A DNA stretch of 64,000 nucleotides. Origin: HTCC5015 sp051747425 (GTDB lineage: Bacteria > Pseudomonadota > Gammaproteobacteria > HTCC5015). Location of the stretch: contig JBNJGD010000011.1 of NCBI GenBank assembly GCA_051747425.1, positions 1-64,000 of the forward strand. The letters run 5' to 3'. The position numbers and the translations under genes were made by a program. Under the pieces are notes generated by a model that had not been told where the DNA came from, did not search any database, and worked only from the letters and a program-made list of their open reading frames with translations. Below, piece by piece: positions 18,789 through 27,863 of the stretch (its first letter is position 1; the number at the start of each line of letters is the position of its first letter).

Positions 18789-20159
18789 ATGGCGCGAAAA
18801 ATATTTATCGAAACCCACGGCTGTCAGATGAACGAGTACGACTCTGACAAGATGTTGGATGTGCTCCATCAAGCGGACGGCTATGAGCTGACGGCCTCCC
18901 CCGAGGAGGCCGATGTGATCCTGATGAATACCTGTTCGATCCGCGAAAAGGCCCAGGAAAAGGTCTTTTCCCAGCTCGGCCGCTATCGCCAGCTCAAGGA
19001 GAAAAAGCCCGACCTGGTGATTGGCGTGGGTGGCTGTGTCGCCAGCCAGGAAGGGGAAGCTCTGCGCCAGCGGGCGCCCTTTGTCGACATGGTGTTCGGG
19101 CCGCAGACACTGCACCGCCTGCCACAAATGGTCGACCAGGTGCGCATCGAGAAGATGCCGGTGGTGGACATCTCCTTTCCCGAAATCGAGAAGTTCGATC
19201 ACCTGCCGGCACCCCGGGTCGATGGGCCCACGGCCTTTGTCTCGGTGATGGAGGGCTGCAGCAAGTACTGCACATTCTGCGTCGTGCCCTACACCCGTGG
19301 AGAGGAAGTCAGTCGTCCGCTGGACGATGTGATTGCCGAGGTGGTTCAACTGGCTCAGGCCGGGGTGCGTGAGATCAACCTGCTGGGACAAAATGTCAAC
19401 GCCTATCGCGGTCAGACCCACGACGGCGAGACCTGTGATTTTGCCCTTCTGCTGCACTATGTTGCTGCGGTGGAGGGTGTCGACCGCATCCGCTACACCA
19501 CCTCGCACCCGGTGGAGTTCAGCGATGCCATTATCGATGCCTACGCCGCCATCCCCGAGCTGGTTGACCACTTGCACCTGCCGGTGCAGAGCGGCGCCGA
19601 TCGCATTCTGGCGGCCATGAAACGCGGCCACATGGCTCTGGAGTACAAGTCCAAGATTCGCAAGCTGCGCAAGGTGCGTCCCGACATCAGCTTGTCGTCG
19701 GATTTCATCATCGGTTTTCCCGGAGAGACCGATGAGGACTTTGAGCAGACTATGGCACTGATCCGCGAGATCGGCTTTGACACCAGTTTCAGCTTTATCT
19801 ATTCCGCCCGGCCGGGAACGCCGGCTTCCAATCTGCCGGACGATGTGCCCATGGAAGCCAAAAAAGAGCGTCTCAAGAGGCTTCAGTCCGAGATTGCCGA
19901 CAATGCCCGCCGCATTTCCGAGTCCCGCGTGGGCACGGTTCAGCGCGTGTTGGTGGATCGCGTCTCCAAGAAAGACAGCCTGGAAGTGTCCGGTCGCACC
20001 GAGTGCAACCGGGTGGTCAACTTTGCCGGAAGCCCCAACCTGATTGGCCTGTTTGTCGATGTGCGCATCACCGAGGCCTATCCCAATTCACTGCGCGGCG
20101 AATTCGTCGATGTGGCAGAATTCGACCGCGACCGCCCCCGTGGGCGCTTCGCCGCCTAG
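18789..20159 (+). CDS. miaB: tRNA-2-methylthio-N6-dimethylallyladenosine synthase
   Basis: MiaB is a radical-SAM methylthiotransferase modifying A37 of tRNAs that read UNN codons. The 456-residue product has the N-terminal cluster ligands C12, C49 and C83 and the radical-SAM triad C157, C161 and C164 in MEGCSKYCTFCVVPYTRG. A C-terminal TRAM domain ends at about 445. The start MARKIFIETHGCQMNEYDS matches homologues; an upstream in-frame ATG at 18735 lies in the promoter. The Shine-Dalgarno is weak. It begins the conserved miaB-ybeZ-ybeY-ybeX-lnt cluster. Confidence 0.97.
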   Translation: MARKIFIETHGCQMNEYDSDKMLDVLHQADGYELTASPEEADVILMNTCSIREKAQEKVFSQLGRYRQLKEKKPDLVIGVGGCVASQEGEALRQRAPFVDMVFGPQTLHRLPQMVDQVRIEKMPVVDISFPEIEKFDHLPAPRVDGPTAFVSVMEGCSKYCTFCVVPYTRGEEVSRPLDDVIAEVVQLAQAGVREINLLGQNVNAYRGQTHDGETCDFALLLHYVAAVEGVDRIRYTTSHPVEFSDAIIDAYAAIPELVDHLHLPVQSGADRILAAMKRGHMALEYKSKIRKLRKVRPDISLSSDFIIGFPGETDEDFEQTMALIREIGFDTSFSFIYSARPGTPASNLPDDVPMEAKKERLKRLQSEIADNARRISESRVGTVQRVLVDRVSKKDSLEVSGRTECNRVVNFAGSPNLIGLFVDVRITEAYPNSLRGEFVDVAEFDRDRPRGRFAA

Positions 20160-20167
20160 GAGTTTTT

Positions 20168-21127
20168 GTGTCCCAAAGCGATACTCTCGACCTGATACTG
20201 CAACCCGAAGACAATGAGCGTCTGTCCAACTTGTGTGGCCAGCTCGACCAGCACTTGCGCCTGATTGAGGACCGCCTCGGCGTGTCGATCTCCAACCGCG
20301 GGCCGCGCTTTCAGTTCAAGGGCGCGGCGACCACCATCAACGCCACCTGTGAGTTGATCAAGTCGCTCTACGAGCAGACCGCGGAAGCGCCCCTGACGCC
20401 GGAGGATGTCCACCTGGCACTGCAGGCTTCGGGTCTCGAGGCGCTGGCCAACAAGGTGGCTCCGGACGCCGTGGTGCGCACTCGCCGCAGCCACATCCGC
20501 GCCCGCGGTCAACACCAGGCCGAGTATATCGAGGGCATTCGTCACAATGATTTGAGTTTCGGCGTCGGCCCCGCCGGCACAGGCAAAACCTATCTGGCCG
20601 TGGCCTGTGCCGTTGAGGCGCTGGAAACCGATCGCGTACGCCGCCTGGTGCTGGTGCGCCCTGCGGTAGAGGCCGGTGAGCGGCTGGGCTTTTTGCCCGG
20701 TGACTTGGCGCAGAAGGTCGACCCCTATTTGCGGCCAATGTACGACGCCCTCTATGAGATGCTCGGCTTCGACAAGGTGGCGCGCCTGATGGAGCGAAAT
20801 GTCATCGAGGTAGCGCCACTCGCCTACATGCGCGGGCGCACGCTCAACGAGGCCTTTATCGTCATGGACGAAGCTCAGAACACCACCATTGAACAGATGA
20901 AAATGTTTTTGACGCGCATCGGCTTTGGCTCGACTGCGGTGGTCACCGGTGACATGACTCAAATTGACCTGCCCAATAAGGTGACCTCCGGTTTGCGTCA
21001 CGCCCTGTCGGTGCTCGACGGCGTCGATGGCATTCACAGCACTCACTTTGCCGCCCGGGATGTGGTACGCCATCCGCTGGTGCGCCGTATTGTCGACGCC
21101 TACGAGGCCTACGAGGTGGAACCGTGA
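20168..21127 (+). CDS. ybeZ: PhoH-like ATPase YbeZ
   Basis: YbeZ is a P-loop ATPase of the PhoH family that works with the rRNA nuclease YbeY. The 319-residue product has Walker A GPAGTGKT at residues 134-141 and Walker B FIVMDEAQNT near 236. The N-terminal part resembles a KH-like domain. Translation starts at GTG (20168) behind TAGGAGTTTTT; longer frames run through miaB and were rejected. Its stop overlaps the ybeY ATG by four bases. Confidence 0.95.
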   Translation: MSQSDTLDLILQPEDNERLSNLCGQLDQHLRLIEDRLGVSISNRGPRFQFKGAATTINATCELIKSLYEQTAEAPLTPEDVHLALQASGLEALANKVAPDAVVRTRRSHIRARGQHQAEYIEGIRHNDLSFGVGPAGTGKTYLAVACAVEALETDRVRRLVLVRPAVEAGERLGFLPGDLAQKVDPYLRPMYDALYEMLGFDKVARLMERNVIEVAPLAYMRGRTLNEAFIVMDEAQNTTIEQMKMFLTRIGFGSTAVVTGDMTQIDLPNKVTSGLRHALSVLDGVDGIHSTHFAARDVVRHPLVRRIVDAYEAYEVEP

Positions 21128-21588
21128 CCCCGGAGGTGGCTATTGATGATGCCGGTGGCAACAGCGAGTGGCGCCCGGAGGCGTCCGAGGTCCAGCGTTG
21201 GGCCGAGGCCGCACTCGGGGCGGCCGGAGAATCGGCGCCGGTGGCATTAAGTTTCAAGTGGGTTACCCCGGGCGAATCACAGCAGCTCAACCGGGAATAC
21301 CGGCAGCGCGACAAGCCAACCAATGTTCTATCCTTTCCCATGGAAATGCCGCCTGTTGAAGACGGTGAACCCCGTTTGCTGGGCGACATTGCCATTTGTC
21401 CGGCAGTGGTGGCCGTTGAGGCGGCAGAGCAGGGCAAAAAGCTGCCTGAACACTGGGCTCACATGAGCGTACACGGCGTGTTGCACCTTTTGGGGTACGA
21501 TCACGAGGAAGAGACACAGGCGCTTGAAATGGAAGCGCTGGAACGCGATATACTCGCGAGTTTTGGTATAGAGGATCCGTACAGGTAA
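21124..21588 (+). CDS. ybeY: Endoribonuclease YbeY
   Basis: YbeY is a zinc-dependent endoribonuclease needed for 16S rRNA 3'-end maturation and ribosome quality control. The 154-residue product has the metal motif HGVLHLLGYDH with H117, H121 and H127, and the typical RQRDKPTNVLSFP segment. It overlaps ybeZ by four bases, and the two proteins are functionally linked in other bacteria. Confidence 0.96.
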   Translation: MTPEVAIDDAGGNSEWRPEASEVQRWAEAALGAAGESAPVALSFKWVTPGESQQLNREYRQRDKPTNVLSFPMEMPPVEDGEPRLLGDIAICPAVVAVEAAEQGKKLPEHWAHMSVHGVLHLLGYDHEEETQALEMEALERDILASFGIEDPYR

Positions 21589-21595
21589 TTCGGCC

Positions 21596-22480
21596 ATGAA
21601 AGACGACCCATCATCGAGTAGCCGCCAGGGGCGCCAGAACCAGCCCGGTTGGCTGGAGAAAATAGGCCAGGCCTTTGGCGGGGGGGGGGCCCAGAACCTC
21701 GACGAAATTCTGGATCTGCTTCGCGACGCCCAGGAGCGCCAGCTTTTCGATCAGCATGCGCTGGCCATGATTGAAGGGGTCTTTGAAGTCACCGAGATGC
21801 GTGTTCGCGATATCATGGTGCCGCGCTCACACATGACAGTGTTGGAAAAGGGGGCCGGCTTTGAGGCGGTTTTGAAAATCCTCACCGACTCGGGCCACTC
21901 GCGCTTCCCCGTCATTGGTGACGACCGCGACGAGCTGGTGGGCGTGTTACTGGCCAAGGATGTGCTCAACTACGCCGGGCGCCCCGATGCTTTCTCCATG
22001 GACGAGATTCTGCGCGATGTGGTGATAATCCCCGAGAGCAAGCGATTGATTACCCTGCTCAACGAATTCCGCAGCAGCCGCAATCACCTGGCTATGGTGG
22101 TGGATGAGTACGGCGGCGTTTCGGGGTTGGTGACCATTGAGGATGTGCTCGAGGTGATTGTCGGCGAGATTGACGACGAACACGACAGCGAGGACGATAA
22201 TCACATTCGCCCCCATCGCAAGGGACACTACACCGTTCACGCCCTGACCGAAATTGAAGAGTTCAACGATTTTTTCAAAACCGAATTGAGTGATGAGGAC
22301 GCCGATACCATCGGCGGCTATATCATGCGAGCCCTTGGCCATGTACCCAAGCGCGGTGAACAGCTTGAGAAAGAGGGGCTGTTATTTACCGTGCTCGGCG
22401 CTGATTCGCGGCGCATCTACCGGCTCAAAGTGACCACGGCCGAAGCTGTTGAAGAGGGTGCCGGAGACGAGGCCCAGTGA
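21596..22480 (+). CDS. ybeX: CBS-pair/CorC-HlyC domain protein YbeX
   Basis: This cytoplasmic protein belongs to the CorC/YbeX family, linked to Mg2+/Co2+ homeostasis and ribosome metabolism. The 294-residue product has two CBS motifs at about residues 70-190 (with MVPRSHMTVLEKGAGFEAVL and LAMVVDEYGGVSGLVTIEDV) and a CorC-HlyC domain from about 205. A run of ten G at 21680-21689 encodes the glycines of AFGGGGAQN near residue 30; a slippage there would disrupt the gene. It is co-transcribed with ybeY (7-base gap) and overlaps lnt. Confidence 0.94.
   Translation: MKDDPSSSSRQGRQNQPGWLEKIGQAFGGGGAQNLDEILDLLRDAQERQLFDQHALAMIEGVFEVTEMRVRDIMVPRSHMTVLEKGAGFEAVLKILTDSGHSRFPVIGDDRDELVGVLLAKDVLNYAGRPDAFSMDEILRDVVIIPESKRLITLLNEFRSSRNHLAMVVDEYGGVSGLVTIEDVLEVIVGEIDDEHDSEDDNHIRPHRKGHYTVHALTEIEEFNDFFKTELSDEDADTIGGYIMRALGHVPKRGEQLEKEGLLFTVLGADSRRIYRLKVTTAEAVEEGAGDEAQ
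21680..21689 (+). repeat. G10 homopolymer inside ybeX
   Basis: Ten consecutive G residues lie within the first 100 bases of ybeX and are in frame as sequenced. G runs of this length are slippage-prone during replication. Runs of eight G also occur in leuS (25235-25242) and yhdP (38895-38902), so long G runs are not unique to this gene in the window. Confidence 0.9.
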
Positions 22481-23958
22481 CCCGCTGGCGGAGTGAAATG
22501 GCGCGCTGGCCCGGTGCGCTGGTGGCGCTTTTGAGTGGTGCACTCTACCCCCTGGCCTTTGCTCCGCTGGCCTGGCGCCCCTTGCTCTTTGTTGCCTTTG
22601 CCGGTCTGTTGGTTTCGGGGCGGGATGTCTCTCCGCGGCAGGCGTTTTTGCGCGGCTGGCTGTGGGGGCTGGGCGCTTTTGGCGTCGGCGTGTCCTGGGT
22701 TTACAACAGCATGCACGACTTCGGTGGTGCGGCACCCGTCGCCGCCTCGGCATTTACCGCACTGTTTGTGGTCTATCTTGCCCTGTTTCCCGGCCTGACA
22801 CTGTCCTTGTGGCGCAGTGCTGTGCGGCGCGTCGACTGTCCCTGGTACAGTGCTTTGCTGGTGGCTCTCTTGTGGGCGGCCAGCGAGTGGCTGCGCGGCT
22901 GGTTGATGACCGGCTTTCCCTGGCTGCCCACTGGCGCAGCCTTGCTGGATACGCCCTTTGCCGGCGCCATTCCCGTGGGCGGTGGCCTGGGGGCCGGCGC
23001 GCTGGCGATGTTGTTTGTCGCGCTTTTGCTTTTTGGCCGCTGGTCCCAGAGGCTTGCCGCCCTGGCGCTGGCCGCCATTTGTTGGGGCTTGTCGGCGGTG
23101 TCCTGGGGCGAGCCCGATGAGCACGCGCTGGAGGTTGCGCTGGTCCAGGGCAATATCCCCCAGGAACTCAAACTGCAGCGGCGCTACCTGAATTTGAGTT
23201 TGCAGACCTACCGCGAGCTCAGTGCCGAATACATCGGCCGAAGTGACCTCGTGATCTGGCCGGAGACGGCCGTGCCCACCTATGACCGGGCTGTAGAGCG
23301 CTTTTTACGCCAGGTCCAGCGCGACCTTGAGGGCAGTGGCACGAGCCTGATGACCGGCGTTTTCCAGCGTGCAGAAAACGGCAGGGATTACTATAATGCC
23401 ATGCTTGAAGTGGGCGGCCCGGCCTACCGCAAGCACCAGCTGGTGCCCTTTGGCGAATACATGCCACTGCGTTGGGCAATGGATGTCTTTTCGGCATTTG
23501 TCGATATCCCCATGTCCGATATGGCTAGCGGGCCATTGATGCGTGAGCCCATGACCTTGGCGGGGGTGCCAGTTGGGGTGAGCATTTGCTACGAGATGGT
23601 TTACCCCGATGTCCTGCGCGGGCCGCTGCCCGAGGCGCGCCTGCTGATTAACGCCAGCAATGACGCCTGGTTTGGCGACTCATTTGCGCCGCATCAGCAC
23701 CTGGAAATGGCGCGCCTGCGGGCGCTGGAATTGTCGCGGCCAGTGGCGAGGTCCACCAATACCGGCATTACGGCGGCCATCGATGCCCGTGGCGAGGTGG
23801 TAGCTACCATCGCCTCCTTCGAGGCCGGTGTGTTGACCACAAGTCTTCGCCCCCACAGCGGCTCTACGCCGTTCATGCGGTTGGGACAGTGGTATTTGGG
23901 CTGGTTGATTGTCGTGGCTGCGGTGGCTTTTATGTGGAAAGCCAAACGAAGTCGATGA
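22477..23958 (+). CDS. lnt: Apolipoprotein N-acyltransferase
   Basis: Lnt adds the third acyl chain to lipoproteins in the inner membrane, a step needed before Lol sorting. The 493-residue product has about six N-terminal membrane segments, then a nitrilase-fold periplasmic domain with the triad E263 (VIWPETAVPTY), K319 (KHQLVPFGEYMP) and C371 (SICYEMVYP), and a final membrane helix. It starts at GTG overlapping the ybeX stop (GTGA). An ATG at 22498 with GGAG four bases before it is an equally plausible start. Substrates in this window include LptE and the two lipoproteins at 44.9 and 47.6 kb. Confidence 0.96.
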   Translation: MTRWRSEMARWPGALVALLSGALYPLAFAPLAWRPLLFVAFAGLLVSGRDVSPRQAFLRGWLWGLGAFGVGVSWVYNSMHDFGGAAPVAASAFTALFVVYLALFPGLTLSLWRSAVRRVDCPWYSALLVALLWAASEWLRGWLMTGFPWLPTGAALLDTPFAGAIPVGGGLGAGALAMLFVALLLFGRWSQRLAALALAAICWGLSAVSWGEPDEHALEVALVQGNIPQELKLQRRYLNLSLQTYRELSAEYIGRSDLVIWPETAVPTYDRAVERFLRQVQRDLEGSGTSLMTGVFQRAENGRDYYNAMLEVGGPAYRKHQLVPFGEYMPLRWAMDVFSAFVDIPMSDMASGPLMREPMTLAGVPVGVSICYEMVYPDVLRGPLPEARLLINASNDAWFGDSFAPHQHLEMARLRALELSRPVARSTNTGITAAIDARGEVVATIASFEAGVLTTSLRPHSGSTPFMRLGQWYLGWLIVVAAVAFMWKAKRSR

Positions 23959-24010
23959 ATTGTAATTAAGAGTGCGCCGGCTCATGGCGCGACTGGAGCA
24001 GTCTGAGTAA

Positions 24011-26599
24011 ATGTCTACATCGTATGATCCCAAAGCGATTGAAGAGCGAGTCCAGCAGCAGTGGCGGGAGCACGCCGTCTTTGAGGTGACGGAAGAACCC
24101 GGTCGCGAATCCTATTACTGCCTGTCGATGTTTCCCTATCCCAGTGGTCGCTTGCATATGGGGCATGTGCGCAACTACACCATTGGGGATGCCATTTCCC
24201 GCTACCAGCGCATGCAGGGCAAGAATGTCCTGCAGCCCATGGGCTGGGACGCTTTCGGCCTGCCCGCGGAAAATGCCGCCATCAACCACAAGACGGCCCC
24301 GGCCAACTGGACCTATCAGAACATCGACTACATGCGCGGCCAGCTTCAGCGCCTGGGCTTTGCCTACGACTGGAAGCGCGAGTTCGCCACCTGCGACCCC
24401 GACTACTACCGCTGGGAGCAGTGGTTCTTTACCCAGCTCTACGAAAAAGGGCTGGTCTACAAAAAAACCTCGGCGGTGAACTGGTGCCCCAATGACCAGA
24501 CCGTGTTGGCCAATGAACAGGTGGTTGAGGGTTGCTGCTGGCGCTGCGACACCCCGGTGGAGCGGCGCGAGATCCCCCAGTGGTTTATCCGCATCACCGA
24601 CTACGCCCAGCAGTTGCTCGATGACCTCGACCAGCTCGATGGCTGGCCCGATCAGGTCAAGGCCATGCAGCGCAACTGGATTGGTCGCTCCGAGGGCGTG
24701 GAGATGGATTTCCCACTGGCAGAAACTACCGCCGGCCTCGACGCCGTGCGCGTCTATACCACGCGCCCCGACACCCTGATGGGCGTCTCCTATCTCGGCG
24801 TGGCGCTGGAACATCCCCTGGCCCGGGCCGCTGCAGCGGACAACCCGGAGCTGGCGGCGTTTATCGAGGACAACAAGCACACCGCCGTGGCCGAGGCCGA
24901 TGTCGCCACCATGGACAAGCGGGGCATGGATACCGGTTTTACCGCCCGCCACCCGATCAGTGGCGAGGAAGTCCCCATCTGGGTGGCCAACTTTGTCCTC
25001 ATGGAGTACGGCTCGGGTGCGGTAATGGCCGTCCCGGCCCACGACCAGCGCGACTGGGAATTCGCCCGGTCTTACGGCATTGCCATCAAACAGGTGATCG
25101 AGGCCGCTGATGGCAGCGAAGTCGACTTGGCAAAGGGCGCCTATACGGAAAAGGGGCGACTGGTGAACTCCGGAGACTTTGACGGACTGACTTCGCAGGA
25201 GGCCTTTGAGGCCATTGCCACGCGTCTGGAGTCCGGGGGGGGCGGTCAGCGCAAGGTCAATTTCCGGTTGCGCGACTGGGGCGTCAGTCGCCAGCGCTAC
25301 TGGGGCGCGCCGATTCCCATGCTCAGCGATGGCGAGACGGAGATCCCCGTGCCCGCCGACCGCCTGCCGGTGTTGCTGCCCGAGGATGTGGTCCTTGACG
25401 GTGTTCAATCGTCCATCAAGGCCGACCCCGAGTGGGCCAAAACCGAGCTGGATGGCCGTCCTCTGACGCGTGAAACCGATACCTTCGATACCTTCATGGA
25501 GTCGAGTTGGTACTACGCCCGTTTCTGCAGCCCCGAGTACGACCAGGGCATGGTCGACCCCGAGGCGGCGCGCTACTGGCTGCCCGTGGACCAGTACATC
25601 GGCGGCATCGAACACGCCATTTTGCACCTGCTCTACGCCCGTTTTTTCCACAAACTGATGCGGGACCTGAAGCTGGTCGAGGGCGATGAACCCTTCAAGC
25701 GCCTGCTCTGTCAGGGCATGGTCCTGGCGGAATCTTTTTACAGACAGGAAGAGGGCGGCAAGACTTGGATCGCTCCCGCCGATGTCGATGTCGAGCGGGA
25801 CGACAAGGGCCGCGTGATCCGGGCCACCGAGCGGGCTAGCGGAGCCGAGGTCACTTGTGCCGGGGTCAGCAAGATGTCCAAGTCCAAGAATAACGGCGTC
25901 GATCCCCAATCGATGATCGAGCAGTACGGCGCCGACACCGTTCGCCTGTTTATGATGTCCGATGTGCCCCCGGAGCAATCCCTGTCCTGGTCGGATCAGG
26001 GGGTGAAGGGCGCCCACCGTTTTGTGAATCGCTTCTGGCAAACGGTGCAGGAGCACCTGGCCAAAGGCGAGCCGGCGGGATTGAAGATCGAGCAACTGGA
26101 TAAGGCGCAGCGCGATCTCTACCAGTTGCTGCACCAGACCATCGACAAGGTCAGCGGTGACATCGGCGAGCGCTACGCCTTCAATACTGCGCTGGCGGCC
26201 AATCGTGAGTTGTTTAATGCCCTGACGCGTTTTGACGACGACAGCGAACAGGGGTTGGCAGTGCAGCGCGCGGTGGTCGACGCCATGGTGCGGATGCTCT
26301 CGCCGCTGATGCCGCACATGGCGCAGGAACTGTGGCAGCAAATGGGCCACAGTGGCTGGATTGTCGATGCCGCCTGGCCCGCAGTGGACGACAGCGCCCT
26401 TGTTCAGGACAGCATCGAGTTGGTGGTTCAGGTCAACGGCAAGCTGCGGGGCAAGCTGGAGATCGCCGCCGATGCCAGTCGCGAAACCTGTGAGGCCGAG
26501 GCCCTGGCGCTGGACAATGTGCAGAAGTTTATCGTCGACCAGACCGTGCGCAAGGTGATCGTCGTCCCCGGCAAGCTGGTCAATATTGTGGCCAACTGA
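24011..26599 (+). CDS. leuS: Leucyl-tRNA synthetase
   Basis: LeuS is a class Ia synthetase charging tRNA-Leu, with an editing domain. The 862-residue product has the HIGH-type motif PYPSGRLHMGHVRN near residue 45, the CP1 editing insertion, the conserved WYYARFCSP region, and KMSKS at residues 621-625. Length equals E. coli LeuS (860). It lies 52 bases after lnt with no T-box and only a weak binding site (GAGTAA). It overlaps lptE by one base. Confidence 0.98.
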   Translation: MSTSYDPKAIEERVQQQWREHAVFEVTEEPGRESYYCLSMFPYPSGRLHMGHVRNYTIGDAISRYQRMQGKNVLQPMGWDAFGLPAENAAINHKTAPANWTYQNIDYMRGQLQRLGFAYDWKREFATCDPDYYRWEQWFFTQLYEKGLVYKKTSAVNWCPNDQTVLANEQVVEGCCWRCDTPVERREIPQWFIRITDYAQQLLDDLDQLDGWPDQVKAMQRNWIGRSEGVEMDFPLAETTAGLDAVRVYTTRPDTLMGVSYLGVALEHPLARAAAADNPELAAFIEDNKHTAVAEADVATMDKRGMDTGFTARHPISGEEVPIWVANFVLMEYGSGAVMAVPAHDQRDWEFARSYGIAIKQVIEAADGSEVDLAKGAYTEKGRLVNSGDFDGLTSQEAFEAIATRLESGGGGQRKVNFRLRDWGVSRQRYWGAPIPMLSDGETEIPVPADRLPVLLPEDVVLDGVQSSIKADPEWAKTELDGRPLTRETDTFDTFMESSWYYARFCSPEYDQGMVDPEAARYWLPVDQYIGGIEHAILHLLYARFFHKLMRDLKLVEGDEPFKRLLCQGMVLAESFYRQEEGGKTWIAPADVDVERDDKGRVIRATERASGAEVTCAGVSKMSKSKNNGVDPQSMIEQYGADTVRLFMMSDVPPEQSLSWSDQGVKGAHRFVNRFWQTVQEHLAKGEPAGLKIEQLDKAQRDLYQLLHQTIDKVSGDIGERYAFNTALAANRELFNALTRFDDDSEQGLAVQRAVVDAMVRMLSPLMPHMAQELWQQMGHSGWIVDAAWPAVDDSALVQDSIELVVQVNGKLRGKLEIAADASRETCEAEALALDNVQKFIVDQTVRKVIVVPGKLVNIVAN

Positions 26600-27102
26600 T
26601 GCAGCGTTCACCGGACCCTTTGCTGAAAGCTCTGGCCACCGCGTTGTTGGCGCTGGCGCTGGTGGCCTGTGGTTTTCAGTTGCGCGGCAACTACCAGTTG
26701 CCGGAGGCCCTGGAACGCGTCTCCCTGCAGTCATCCCGGTCGCACAGCGACCTTTTGCGCCATCTTCGCCGTTATCTGGAGGGCGCTGGCGTGGTGCTGG
26801 ACAGTGACGGTACCCGGTTGAATATTGGCTCAGTCGAAAACCGTCGCCGGGTGATCTCGGTGGACGATCAAGGTCGCCCCAGGGAATACGAACTGACTTC
26901 CACTGTGACCGTCTCGGTGGCCGAGACCGCCTCAGGTTACGCTCTGCCCGAAACGACACTGCAAGTGCAGCGCGATTACTTCTACGATCCCGAGGGCGTA
27001 CTCAGTGCCGGGGACCAGGAGCGTCAATTGCGTGAAGACATGGAGCAGGATCTGGCTCTGCGCATCATGTACCGCCTGCAGGGCAGTGGCCAGAAGCCCT
27101 AG
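26599..27102 (+). CDS. lptE: LPS-assembly lipoprotein LptE
   Basis: LptE plugs the LptD barrel that inserts lipopolysaccharide into the outer membrane. The 167-residue product has a lipoprotein signal with lipobox LVAC (C24), followed by GFQLRGNYQLP, typical of the family. leuS-lptE coupling (TGATG) is standard. In Pseudomonas holA follows directly. Here a convergent metallo-hydrolase gene follows, and the two stop codons share the bases CTAG. Confidence 0.93.
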   Translation: MQRSPDPLLKALATALLALALVACGFQLRGNYQLPEALERVSLQSSRSHSDLLRHLRRYLEGAGVVLDSDGTRLNIGSVENRRRVISVDDQGRPREYELTSTVTVSVAETASGYALPETTLQVQRDYFYDPEGVLSAGDQERQLREDMEQDLALRIMYRLQGSGQKP

Positions 27103-27803
27103 GAGTAGAGCTTTTTGATCTCTTCCGGGGAGACCGGATGGTAGGGCTGGCTGCGTAACTTTCCGTGGTCCTGCATGCGGTAGCGACGGAACAGGGCAGG
27201 GTCATCAAAGTGCATGAACGGGTTGCCCTCCGCTTCCTCGGCCATGGTGGCCGTGGGGCTCGCGCCGTAATTGTGCCCGGGGTGAACCACCGTGCCGGCG
27301 GGCAGCTTTTCTCTCAGGTTTTTCAGCGTGTTGTACATCTCTTCGGGGTCGCCACCGCGTAGATCACAGCGGCCACAGCCGAAGACAAACAGGGTGTCGC
27401 CGGTGATCAGGTCGTCGCCGACCTGATAGCAGGCCGAACCCGGGGTGTGCCCGGGGGTGTGGAGCACATGGATCTTCGTCTCCCCGAGTTCAATGGTGTC
27501 GCCGCCGTCACACAGGCTGGGGCGATAATCGCCACAGTCCCAGAAGCGATACTCGCTGCGCAGCAGGTGAAGCTCGGCGTCGTGGCGTTCCAGCAAACCC
27601 GACAGGCCGTTGATGTGATCGTGATGGCTGTGGGTGAGGAGAATGTCGGTGATATTCAGGTCCAGCCGCCCGGCGAGTTCGTCAATGGCGGGGACATCCC
27701 AGGCCGGGTCCACTACTGCAGCGCGGCGGCTGGTGACATCTTCTATCAAGTAGATGAAGTTCTCCATGGGGCCCAGTTCGAGGGCATGGATGCGATGGCT
27801 CAT
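27099..27803 (-). CDS. Metallo-beta-lactamase fold hydrolase, glyoxalase II-like
   Basis: This 234-residue cytoplasmic enzyme has the full binuclear metal set: THSHHDH with H58, H60, D62 and H63, then H119 in HTPGHTPGS, D136 in ITGDTLF and H177 in HPGHNYG. The segment FGCGRCDLRGGDPEEMY resembles glyoxalase II and GloC-type thioesterases that hydrolyse S-lactoylglutathione. The exact substrate cannot be fixed. I chose ATG 27803 (HALELGPMENFIYLI follows); an ATG at 27827 adds eight residues. It is divergent from the small gene at 27864 and convergent with lptE. Confidence 0.85.
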   Translation of the reverse strand: MSHRIHALELGPMENFIYLIEDVTSRRAAVVDPAWDVPAIDELAGRLDLNITDILLTHSHHDHINGLSGLLERHDAELHLLRSEYRFWDCGDYRPSLCDGGDTIELGETKIHVLHTPGHTPGSACYQVGDDLITGDTLFVFGCGRCDLRGGDPEEMYNTLKNLREKLPAGTVVHPGHNYGASPTATMAEEAEGNPFMHFDDPALFRRYRMQDHGKLRSQPYHPVSPEEIKKLYS

Positions 27804-27863
27804 ACTGTGTTCACCGTCTTGCCTCATGTAGAATGCCCAGCCTAACACAGACTGGAGAAGGCG

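Noticed and set aside
23959..24010. Possible T-box or leucine-responsive leader before leuS
   Set aside because: Only 52 bases separate lnt and leuS, too short for a T-box, and no terminator/antiterminator pair is visible.
23966..26959. A 997-codon open frame on the minus strand opposite leuS
   Set aside because: It mirrors leuS and lptE codon by codon, has low-complexity composition (His/Gly/Leu/Gln) and no family resemblance. Length alone is not evidence at this GC content.
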